From assembly GCA_017561105.1 (NCBI GenBank), contig JAFZDR010000196.1, positions 1 to 6,964 on the forward strand: a stretch of DNA of 6,964 nucleotides, in the 5' to 3' direction. Shown here piece after piece: positions 1-5,978 of the stretch (positions are counted from its first letter, which is position 1; each line of letters starts with the position of its first letter). Source of the DNA: Alistipes sp. GTDB taxonomy: Bacteria > Bacteroidota > Bacteroidia > Bacteroidales > Rikenellaceae. Made by a program: the position numbers and the translations under genes. The notes beneath the pieces were generated by a model. It was not told the origin of the DNA. It saw only the letters and a program-made list of their open reading frames with translations, and did not search any database.

Positions 1-333
1 CACCATAATGTAGTCCCACTGCTCGTCGGCTAATCCGTGCTGAATTGAACATTTCTTACGTTTTCTGAGCTTGCCATCTTCTCCGACCTTGCGGTATTCG
101 TAGGCCTTCTTCTCGCTTTTGAGGTTGGCAAGGTGCTTCTGAAGGTGGCATCCTCCGATGTAGAGATTGCCTGCAATGATTGTTACACCCTCGGCCTTGC
201 CAAGTTCGTGGAGATGCTGTTCTACAACATCCATTGAAAAACTGTTGCCGATGGCGAGCACTTTGATCTCGCGAGCTTCAACATTCAGTATAGTAGCCAA
301 TGCGGCTACGATGACAATGAATAATCTCTTCAT
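1..333 (-). CDS. DUF4886 family SGNH-like hydrolase, exported (3' end missing)
   Basis: The first 111 codons of a gene that leaves the window at its left edge. Translation from the ATG at 333 gives a signal peptide: basic MKR, a hydrophobic stretch to about residue 18, and a likely signal peptidase I site after Val-Glu-Ala20, so the product should be periplasmic or secreted. The mature part opens with KVLAIGNSFSMD (residues 24-35), resembling block I of SGNH/GDSL hydrolases, with Ser31 the expected nucleophile. It continues with GNLYIGGCHLQKHL (55-68) and WDYIMV (106-111), which match what I remember of DUF4886 proteins of Bacteroidales. The catalytic Asp/His block near the C-terminus lies outside the window. 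The family's substrate is not established; an esterase acting on acylated glycans is an inference from the fold. It starts 31 bp after the phosphoesterase gene with no visible terminator or TAnnTTTG element between, so it is probably the second gene of that operon. Confidence 0.8.
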   Translation of the reverse strand, partial: MKRLFIVIVAALATILNVEAREIKVLAIGNSFSMDVVEQHLHELGKAEGVTIIAGNLYIGGCHLQKHLANLKSEKKAYEYRKVGEDGKLRKRKKCSIQHGLADEQWDYIMV

Positions 334-364
334 ATTGTATGGTTAATTTGCGTCTAATCAAAGA

Positions 365-2983
365 CTAAGGTTTCATACCGATCTTGTTGTCGTGATAGTC
401 GGTGAACTTGTCAACCTCGTATTTTCTACCGAAGCGATCGGTTGCAATAACCTTAACCTTTGCATTCTTATTTTTAAGGGTGTAATAATACATGTGGGTA
501 TTTGCTGTCCAACTACCATTGCTTGGCTCCTTGTTTGTTTTGCTGTATCTGTCCAATACTCCCATGTGAATACCTACTACCCACATATCGTTGCCGGCTA
601 CTACGCCATCTTTGATGCGTCGAGGATCGTCGTAAGTATAGCTTCCCACCAACTCTTTGCTATATGATGCAGAGGTGTCCGATATGAGTTTCATCTTGCC
701 TGAATACTCGCCATCCTCGTAGACCTCAATTTTCCACTTAGAGTCGGCGTTGAAAACATTTGCAAGAATCTGGTCGTCTGCAAAGTTGAAAGAGTAGTAG
801 CCCTCAACGCCATTTGTGTTATCATCCTTTTTTGCACCGGTGATTGCATTTCCTCGATAGAGTCGCAACTGATAGTCGCGCGAATTCATACCCTCGTGGT
901 ATCCCATATAATACCAATCCGAGAATCCCGAACCTTCGCTGATAAATACTCCATATCCGTTAGGAGTGCCATCACCGCACAAGTTCGATGTCCACCAAGT
1001 TCCGCATACGGTGCCTACATTGTGCTCGTAGACATTAGGGAATGTTTTGTTAGGCTCTTTGTTCAAGTTATAGTGAGTGTGTCCCGAGAGAACATGAGCC
1101 TCCTTGAACTGGTTGAGCAACTGGTGAACATCGCCAATATGATTTATACTTCCGATAGCTCTGTAGTAGTGCAATGGAATATGTACGCAGAGAACAACGG
1201 TCTTATCCTTTGGCACAACTGCGAGGTCCTGCTTCAACCACTCGTACTGCGAGTCGAGGAATCCGCCTGTGTAATTTGCCATCGAGGTGGTAGAGTTGTA
1301 AACAATGTCTCGCATACCGACAATGTGTACATTTCCTCGGTTGAACGAGAAGTTGATAGGTCCGTTGGTTACCTCGAATGCGCGCTGAGCTTTGATATTG
1401 TATGTGCTGCTATTATTGTCAGGCTCTACAGGACTGACCTCGTCGTAGTAGTTCGCGTCGTGGTTACCCATAACCTGATATACAGGTAATTTCATCTTGT
1501 TGTAGTGCATGGCGTCGCGCATCTGGTCTCGGAATGCCTCGCTGTTTGAACCACTCGAGTTCGATATGATATCACCCAATGTTATACCATAGCAAGGGCA
1601 ATCCATACTCTTAACATATTGACCAATTGCAGGTACTGCCTCCTTTGTAAATCGCGAAAGCTTGGTCTTCGATGATACCTGAGGGTCAGCAAACGCAAAG
1701 AGTGCGAACTTCTTCTCTGCACCACCCTCGATCTTACGCAAAGCAAAGTTGTACTCTTTTACGCCCGATTCGCGGAGTGAGAAGAATTTAGGCAGACCAT
1801 TTCCGCCGATGGTAACCTTATACTCCGACGGAAGCGAGTAGAAGATATACCACGAGTCGATATTTGGCTTCATCGAGTAGAAGCCCTCGTTGTCGGTCAA
1901 AACAACCTGGAAACCGTCGCTGACAGCTACGCCCTCGATTGCCTCATTAGTATCCTTGTCATAGAGGTAGCCGTAAATGTAGTCCTTAGGAAGGTCCAAT
2001 TTGCGAATAATCTTGAGATTGTCGAAGCAAAGCTGCTTGTCGGCTACGATTTTGAAGTAGCAATCGGAAGTGATATTATCAACAGTGTATGCGATATTCT
2101 TCCACTTTGGAGTCTCTGTTACAGCCTCAACAAAGATACTCTCGCTCCACAGCACTGTGCCGTCGCCCTTAACAATCGATGCGGTTGCGTTTACGGTCGA
2201 ACCGTCAATCTCTGCCGAATATGCGCAGAGACTGAAACTGATATCTGCCGAAACCTTCTCTCCCTCGGTCAATGCGGTGAACTTAGGCGAGGACAATTCG
2301 CTGTTAGATGAGTATGCATTACCGAGCTTAACATATCCCGGACGGATGTAGATATTCGCCTTTGTGCCGTTCCAATCGGTTATATCAAGCAATTTTTTGA
2401 TTCCTGCACTCCAGCCGAGGAGCAAACCTCCCTCATCACCAGCCTTTGTTGCCAAGTGGCAATCCTCGTTGCTCTCTGCAAGCGAACCCAAAGAGTAGCT
2501 GAGCTTATTCTCAACATCGCTGTTAAGACGAATACCCGCTGCCGAGTTCATATAGTCGTATCCCCAGCAGAGCTTGTCGAAATTCTGAGTTAAGATGTTG
2601 CGTCTTAAGATGCCGTCATCGAGCGAAATCTCGAGAGGTGCCGATTTTCCATTCTCCGAATCCACCACCTCGATGTAGAAAGTGTTATCGCAGTCGAGGA
2701 ATGGCACGGTAAATCGGTGCTGGCTCGTGTTCTCTACCGAATATTTGAACTCATGCACCTGTTCCGCGAGATTTACATCTTTGTAAACTCGAACGGTGTA
2801 ATCTATGGCATTTCCGGTGTCGGCTGGCCAAGCGATTGTTACGCTGGTGGTAGAAGTAGCCTCCTGCGACAGTGTAAATGCTGCCTCTTGCGGCTGAGTT
2901 GTGTTGTCAGGTGCAACACAGCCGACGAATAGAGCCACTATTGCAGTTGAAAAAAGTGACAGTAAAAGTTTTTTAGTTTTCAT
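365..2983 (-). CDS. Calcineurin-like metallophosphoesterase lipoprotein with N- and C-terminal accessory domains
   Basis: An 872-residue cell-envelope protein. Residues 1-21 form a lipoprotein signal (KTKK, hydrophobic core, F-V-G before Cys22), so it is probably lipid-anchored. Residues about 33-120 look like a fibronectin type III module. Residues about 128-328 look like a beta-sandwich ending in CFDNLKIIRK, as in carbohydrate-binding modules. Residues about 334-418 match the N-terminal beta domain of the MetallophosN/Metallophos/MetallophosC architecture. The catalytic domain (about 425-640) shows the metal-ligand motifs in order: D433-P-Q435, G470-D471, G506-N-H-D509, H601 and G634-H-T-H637. 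Gln435 replaces the His of the classical DxH motif. The remainder, with GTWWTSN (661-667) and DGTPNGY (671-677), fits the MetallophosC domain. Activity is therefore hydrolysis of a phosphomono- or diester with a two-metal centre; the substrate cannot be read from sequence. It heads the minus-strand operon, from the promoter at 3024-3054. No frameshift or missing motif is seen. Confidence 0.9.
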   Translation of the reverse strand: MKTKKLLLSLFSTAIVALFVGCVAPDNTTQPQEAAFTLSQEATSTTSVTIAWPADTGNAIDYTVRVYKDVNLAEQVHEFKYSVENTSQHRFTVPFLDCDNTFYIEVVDSENGKSAPLEISLDDGILRRNILTQNFDKLCWGYDYMNSAAGIRLNSDVENKLSYSLGSLAESNEDCHLATKAGDEGGLLLGWSAGIKKLLDITDWNGTKANIYIRPGYVKLGNAYSSNSELSSPKFTALTEGEKVSADISFSLCAYSAEIDGSTVNATASIVKGDGTVLWSESIFVEAVTETPKWKNIAYTVDNITSDCYFKIVADKQLCFDNLKIIRKLDLPKDYIYGYLYDKDTNEAIEGVAVSDGFQVVLTDNEGFYSMKPNIDSWYIFYSLPSEYKVTIGGNGLPKFFSLRESGVKEYNFALRKIEGGAEKKFALFAFADPQVSSKTKLSRFTKEAVPAIGQYVKSMDCPCYGITLGDIISNSSGSNSEAFRDQMRDAMHYNKMKLPVYQVMGNHDANYYDEVSPVEPDNNSSTYNIKAQRAFEVTNGPINFSFNRGNVHIVGMRDIVYNSTTSMANYTGGFLDSQYEWLKQDLAVVPKDKTVVLCVHIPLHYYRAIGSINHIGDVHQLLNQFKEAHVLSGHTHYNLNKEPNKTFPNVYEHNVGTVCGTWWTSNLCGDGTPNGYGVFISEGSGFSDWYYMGYHEGMNSRDYQLRLYRGNAITGAKKDDNTNGVEGYYSFNFADDQILANVFNADSKWKIEVYEDGEYSGKMKLISDTSASYSKELVGSYTYDDPRRIKDGVVAGNDMWVVGIHMGVLDRYSKTNKEPSNGSWTANTHMYYYTLKNKNAKVKVIATDRFGRKYEVDKFTDYHDNKIGMKP

Positions 2984-3000
2984 ATATTTTAGGTTTAATC

Positions 3001-3034
3001 TTATAAATGCAACATTAGTTGCACAAATTTATAA
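3001..3034. repeat. Inverted repeat (candidate operator) in the divergent promoter region
   Basis: TGCAAC (3008-3013) and GTTGCA (3018-3023) form a perfect 6-4-6 dyad around ATTA. The arms are extended by TTATAAA (3001-3007) and TTTATAA (3028-3034), with CAAA (3024-3027) unpaired on the right side. The dyad covers the -33 element of fabD and the predicted start site and -7 element of the minus-strand promoter. That is the placement expected of an operator acting on both genes, but no binding protein can be named. Confidence 0.45.
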
Positions 3035-3050
3035 GTTTTTGCTATATTTG
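3019..3050 (+). promoter_or_regulatory. Promoter of fabD (Bacteroidota type)
   Basis: The -7 element TATATTTG (3043-3050) matches TAnnTTTG exactly. A TTG at 3019-3021 serves as the -33 element at 21 bp spacing, matching three of the four consensus bases. The predicted transcription start near 3057 leaves a leader of about 25-28 nt before the tandem ATGs at 3082/3085. This rules out the in-frame TTG at 3019, which lies inside the promoter, as the fabD start. Confidence 0.72.
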
Positions 3051-3054
3051 CAAA
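3024..3054 (-). promoter_or_regulatory. Promoter of the phosphoesterase-DUF4886 operon (Bacteroidota type)
   Basis: Read on the minus strand, TTTG (3054-3051) is followed after 19 bp by TAAATTTG (3031-3024). This is an exact match to the Bacteroidota sigma-ABfr consensus TTTG-N19-21-TAnnTTTG. It predicts transcription starting near 3015-3018 and a leader of roughly 33 nt before the ATG at 2983. It lies almost fully on top of the fabD promoter on the other strand. Confidence 0.75.
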
Positions 3055-3084
3055 GTATTTATGATAAAATTACATTTTAATATG

Positions 3085-3966
3085 ATGAAAAAAGCTTGTG
3101 TATTTCCCGGTCAGGGCGCTCAATATAGCGGAATGGGAAAAGAACTCTATGAGCAGAATGACGAAGCGAGAGCAATGTTCGAGAAGGCGAACGAGATCTT
3201 GGGCTTCAGAATTACAGATATAATGTTTGAGGGTAGTGCCGACGATCTTAAGCAGACAAAGGTTACACAGCCTGCTGTATTTCTTCACTCGGTAATCTTG
3301 GCAAAGGTGCTTGGTGTAGAGCCTGCAGCCGTAGCCGGACACTCGCTCGGTGAATTTTCAGCATTGGTAGTATCGGGTGCACTCTCGTTCGAGGAGGGCT
3401 TGATGCTCGTGTCAAAGCGTGCAATGGCTATGCAGCGAGCTTGCGAGATGGAGCAGGGTACTATGGCTGCAGTCATAAGATTGGATGATGCAGTCATCGA
3501 GCAGATCTGCGAGGGTATCGACGGCGTAGTCGTTGCTGCAAACTACAACTGCCCGGGTCAGCTCGTTATTTCGGGTGCTGTCGATGCTGTGAATGAGGCT
3601 TGCGTAAAGTTGAAGGAGGCGGGTGCTCGTCGCGCTTTGGTTTTGCCTGTGGGCGGAGCTTTTCACTCTCCACTTATGGAGCCTGCGCGTAAGGAGTTGG
3701 CTGAGGCTATCGAGGCGGCACACTTCAACGAGCCTGTTTGCCCAATCTACCAGAATGTTGACGCTAAGCCACATACCTCACCCGAGGAGATTAAGCAAAA
3801 TCTTATTGCTCAGCTCACTGCGCCGGTGAAATGGACTCAGATTGTGGAGCAGATGACTGCAGATGGCTTTACAAGCTATCTTGAGTTGGGTCCCGGAACG
3901 GTTTTACAGGGGTTGATTTCTAAAATTTCACCCGATGCAGAGGTGGAAAGTAAGGGTACTTTTTGA
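3085..3966 (+). CDS. fabD: Malonyl-CoA:ACP S-malonyltransferase (FabD)
   Basis: A 293-residue cytoplasmic enzyme that moves malonyl from CoA to acyl carrier protein, supplying the extender for type II fatty-acid synthesis. Numbered from the ATG at 3085, it has FPGQGAQ (7-13), the nucleophile elbow GHSLGE with Ser87, Arg112 (holds the malonyl carboxylate), GAFHSP with catalytic His194, and Gln243. These line up with Ser92, Arg117, His201 and Gln250 of E. coli FabD with a steady offset of 5-7. The length is normal and no residue is missing. The reading frame stays open upstream to a TTG at 3019, but that lies in the promoter. The true start is the ATG at 3082 or 3085, the latter giving the family-typical MKKACVFPGQG. 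It stands alone: no other fab gene is next to it, the upstream gene is divergent, and a terminator follows, so it is probably monocistronic. Confidence 0.97.
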   Translation: MKKACVFPGQGAQYSGMGKELYEQNDEARAMFEKANEILGFRITDIMFEGSADDLKQTKVTQPAVFLHSVILAKVLGVEPAAVAGHSLGEFSALVVSGALSFEEGLMLVSKRAMAMQRACEMEQGTMAAVIRLDDAVIEQICEGIDGVVVAANYNCPGQLVISGAVDAVNEACVKLKEAGARRALVLPVGGAFHSPLMEPARKELAEAIEAAHFNEPVCPIYQNVDAKPHTSPEEIKQNLIAQLTAPVKWTQIVEQMTADGFTSYLELGPGTVLQGLISKISPDAEVESKGTF

Positions 3967-3990
3967 AAAATATCACTATTTTTTGAAAAA
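3961..3990 (+). repeat. Direct repeat of TTTTGAAAAA, 20 bp period
   Basis: TTTTGAAAAA occurs at 3961-3970 and again at 3981-3990, ten identical bases in exact 20-bp register. The first copy contains the fabD stop codon (TGA, 3964-3966). Each copy is close to self-complementary. The sequence is AT-rich, so chance or slippage is plausible; no function is evident. Confidence 0.5.
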
Positions 3991-3998
3991 ATTTTAAC

Positions 3999-4025
3999 AA
4001 AGGCGACGGTTGTTCGCCTTTTTTT
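3999..4025 (+). terminator. Rho-independent terminator of fabD
   Basis: AAAGGCGA (3999-4006) pairs perfectly with TCGCCTTT (4014-4021) around a 7-nt loop (4007-4013), followed by a run of T to 4025. It lies 33 bp after the fabD stop and separates fabD from the ROK-GNAT unit. The upstream A residues could also give weaker termination on the other strand, but no minus-strand gene ends here. Confidence 0.88.
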
Positions 4026-4053
4026 ATTATCTTTGCGTTAGGTTAAATAAAAA
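4021..4053. repeat. AT-rich inverted repeat flanking the ROK promoter -7 element
   Basis: TTTTTATT (4021-4028) and AATAAAAA (4046-4053) are perfect inverted copies, 17 bp apart, bracketing the -7 element and predicted start site. NagC/Mlc-type ROK repressors are known to bind AT-rich palindromes with TTATT/AATAA-like half-sites, so autoregulation is possible. The left arm also serves as the terminator's T-run, and low complexity makes chance a real alternative. Confidence 0.3.
4028..4035 (+). promoter_or_regulatory. -7 element of the ROK regulator promoter
   Basis: TATCTTTG matches the Bacteroidota -7 consensus TAnnTTTG and starts three bases after the terminator's T-run. No TTTG sits at the ideal 19-21 bp upstream; the nearest TTG (4010-4012) is only 15 bp away, inside the terminator loop. 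The promoter may thus be weak or need an activator. The predicted start near 4042 gives a leader of about 25 nt. Confidence 0.6.
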
Positions 4054-4070
4054 TGGGAAAGGTAAAATGA
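4053..4070 (+). other. Five-codon upstream mini-ORF overlapping the ROK start codon
   Basis: An ATG at 4053 opens a frame encoding M-G-K-V-K that ends in TGA at 4068-4070. That stop overlaps the ROK start codon (ATG 4067-4069) as ATGA. If the transcript starts near 4042 the mini-ORF is in the leader. It could allow translational coupling by re-initiation, or it may simply be untranslated leader. Confidence 0.3.
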
Positions 4071-5290
4071 GCTCGTTGATAGATTTTTTCAATAATCAAG
4101 CGACCGATAAAGGTCTGTCTCACAAGAACAATCTTCTCAAGCGAAATATCATCGCTTATATGGCTATAAACGGCGAGGTGACGCTTGCCGAGCTGACTAA
4201 GGAGTTGAAAATCAGCGTTCCTACAATCACCAAGCTCGTTCAAGAGTTGGTGGATGAGAATATCGTATCGGATTTGGGTAAGGTCGAGACGCAGGGCGGT
4301 CGTCGTCCGAATGTCTTTGGTTTGACCTGCTCTACACTCTATTTTGCAGGTGTGCATGTTGGTCGTGACAGAATGACTTGCGTGATTACCGATTTGCAGA
4401 ATAATCTTGTCTATGAGGTTGTTTACGATGATTTTGAGCTTGTGGATAGAGAGTCGTGCCTGGATCAGATCTGTAGCAATATCGTAAAGTTTCTCGACGA
4501 GTGTAACTTCGACCGCTCTAAAATTCTCGGCTTGGGTGTCTGCATTGTAGGTCGCGTAAACACCTCTGAGGGTCGTTCGTTCCACTACTTCACATCGTTC
4601 GACGAGTCGTTGCGTGAGATTATCGAGAGTAGAGTGGGCTTGCGCGTACTTGTAGAGAATGATACCCGCGCTCGTTGCTATGCCGAGTATAACTTCTCGC
4701 GTTCGAAGTCGGAGAGCAATGTCATCTACCTCCACCTCGGCTTGGGTGTTGCGATTGGTATTGTGAGCGACGGCAAGCTCTACTATGGTAAGAATGGCTT
4801 TGCGGGCGAGTTCGGACATATCCCATTCTTCAACAACGAGAAGATCTGCTTCTGCGGTAAGAAGGGCTGCCTCGAGACCGAGGTTTCGGGTATCGCCATT
4901 GAGGAGAAGATGAACGAGTTGGTGCGCAATGGTGCAAATACAATTCTACGCAAGCGCTACGAGGCTAAGGAGCAGATTCATATCAACGATATCGTAAACG
5001 CAGCGCGTAACGACGATAACCTCTCTATCGAACTTATCGAGGAGGCGGGCGAAAAGGTCGGCAAGGCTGTGGCGTTCCTTATCAATATCTTCAACCCCGA
5101 GAGTGTTATTGTCGGAGGTAACTTGGCGGCCGCAGGCGACTATATTATGTTGCCATTGAAGTCTGCAACCAACAAATACTCGTTGAGCCTTGTCTATAAG
5201 GATACAAAGTTCCGTGTGTCGAAGATGGAGGCAAATGCTAATGCGTGGGGTGTTGCGATGTTGATGCGTAACTTGATCATCGGTTTGTAA
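4067..5290 (+). CDS. ROK family transcriptional regulator (NagC/XylR/Mlc type)
   Basis: A 407-residue cytoplasmic DNA-binding protein. Residues about 22-85 form a winged helix-turn-helix, with the helix pair near 39-61 (TLAELTKELKIS, then VPTITKLVQEL) and a basic GGRRP wing (77-81). The ROK domain follows: a sugar-site segment ENDTRA (197-202) with the conserved Asp199, GFAGEFGH (244-251) with Glu248 and His251, and the zinc motif C261-x-C263-G-x-x-G-C268-L-E. The first phosphate-binding motif of ROK kinases (DxGGTK) is replaced by HVGRDR (97-102) and the second (GTGxGxG) by GLGVAIG, so it should not be a kinase. Known relatives bind a sugar or sugar phosphate and change repressor activity; the ligand here is unknown. 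The frame is open upstream to a TTG at 4010, but that lies before the promoter, so the ATG at 4067 is chosen. The GNAT gene begins 11 bp downstream and is probably co-transcribed. Confidence 0.93.
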   Translation: MSSLIDFFNNQATDKGLSHKNNLLKRNIIAYMAINGEVTLAELTKELKISVPTITKLVQELVDENIVSDLGKVETQGGRRPNVFGLTCSTLYFAGVHVGRDRMTCVITDLQNNLVYEVVYDDFELVDRESCLDQICSNIVKFLDECNFDRSKILGLGVCIVGRVNTSEGRSFHYFTSFDESLREIIESRVGLRVLVENDTRARCYAEYNFSRSKSESNVIYLHLGLGVAIGIVSDGKLYYGKNGFAGEFGHIPFFNNEKICFCGKKGCLETEVSGIAIEEKMNELVRNGANTILRKRYEAKEQIHINDIVNAARNDDNLSIELIEEAGEKVGKAVAFLINIFNPESVIVGGNLAAAGDYIMLPLKSATNKYSLSLVYKDTKFRVSKMEANANAWGVAMLMRNLIIGL

Positions 5291-5301
5291 CTTCTCCCGC
5301 T

Positions 5302-5778
5302 ATGAAACTTCGCATCGAGGGCGAAAATATAGTTTTGCGTAGTGTCGATTCTTCGGATATCGACACTATACTTTTATGGGAGAACTCCACCGCGGAACCT
5401 CTCTATGGAGTCTATGATGAGCAATACTCGCGCGAGGATGTGGCACACTTTGTCGAGCTGCAACAACGCTATTCGTTGGCTGAAACCGAGCAGTTGCGAC
5501 TGATGATTTGTTCGCACGAAGGCGAACGGTTAGGGGCTGTAGACCTCACCGAATATGATGGCCGAAAGGCGTCGGTTTCAATCTTAATTTTCGATTTATG
5601 TAATCGTCGTAAAGGTTTTGCTGTAAATGCGTTGCAACTTACAGCGGAGTATGCAGCATCACTCGGTGTAGATACTCTTTGTGCCACGATACATCCCGAC
5701 AATATACCGAGCATAAGTCTGTTCAAAAAGGCGGGCTTTGAGTTGGAAGCTGGGATGCTTTACCGAAAGAGATTGTAA
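5302..5778 (+). CDS. GNAT family N-acetyltransferase
   Basis: A 158-residue cytoplasmic enzyme predicted to transfer acetyl from acetyl-CoA to an amine. It starts with KLRIEGENIVLRSVDSSDID (2-21), the opening typical of the RimJ/RimL/SpeG-like branch. The acetyl-CoA loop (motif A) is at about residues 92-110, with R-R-K-G-F-A (102-107) as the pyrophosphate-binding turn. Motif B is HPDNIPSISLFKKAGF (131-146), in which Asn134, Ser137 and the LFxKxGF signature are conserved. The length is normal for a single-domain member. The substrate cannot be read from sequence: protein N-termini, polyamines, amino sugars and antibiotics are all used by relatives. It lies 11 bp after the ROK gene with no promoter or terminator between, suggesting one transcript. 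A role in amino-sugar acetylation linked to the ROK regulator would be a guess. Confidence 0.9.
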   Translation: MKLRIEGENIVLRSVDSSDIDTILLWENSTAEPLYGVYDEQYSREDVAHFVELQQRYSLAETEQLRLMICSHEGERLGAVDLTEYDGRKASVSILIFDLCNRRKGFAVNALQLTAEYAASLGVDTLCATIHPDNIPSISLFKKAGFELEAGMLYRKRL

Positions 5779-5940
5779 CCCCCAAAAAGATAAAAAAGAA
5801 GGTGTAGAATTTTATTGTGAAAACTACGAAATTTGCACATAGAATGAGGAAAGTTTAATATTTTTTTGTTAAAAAGTTACTTATTTCGGCTTTTTTGCAG
5901 TTGTTTTGGCGTTTGATGTAGCGAATTGCGAAAAATAGAT

Positions 5941-5948
5941 TACCTTTG
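5941..5948 (+). promoter_or_regulatory. -7 element of the pseudouridine synthase promoter
   Basis: TACCTTTG matches TAnnTTTG exactly and lies 30 bp before the ATG at 5979, predicting a leader of about 24 nt. The nearest upstream TTTG (5912-5915) is 25 bp away, longer than the usual 19-21 bp. The rest of the 200-bp gap (5779-5940) is AT-rich and holds only a weak hairpin; I see no gene, RNA or clear terminator in it. Confidence 0.65.
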
Positions 5949-5978
5949 CAGCCAGAAATAACGAAATTATAGATAGGT

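Noticed and set aside
340..367. A possible internal promoter for the DUF4886 gene on the minus strand (TA-GTC-TTTG).
   Set aside because: It has three instead of two bases between TA and TTTG and no -33 element; co-transcription with the phosphoesterase is simpler.
896..1489. A 197-codon open frame on the plus strand inside the phosphoesterase gene.
   Set aside because: It is antisense to the well-supported catalytic domain, shows no family motif and has no promoter element; it is a by-product of codon usage on the other strand.
3019..3084. An N-terminal extension of FabD starting at TTG 3019 or ATG 3061.
   Set aside because: The extension covers the promoter and predicted start site and has no resemblance to FabD; the ATG at 3085 (or 3082) gives the family's usual beginning.
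4043..4819. A 258-codon minus-strand frame opposite the ROK gene.
   Set aside because: It is antisense to a clear ROK protein, has no recognisable domain and would end inside the ROK promoter region.
5804..5827. A hairpin after the GNAT gene (GTAG/CTAC plus TTTT/AAAA) as a terminator or small RNA.
   Set aside because: The stem is short, AT-rich and bulged, and no T-run follows directly, so I would not call it a terminator.
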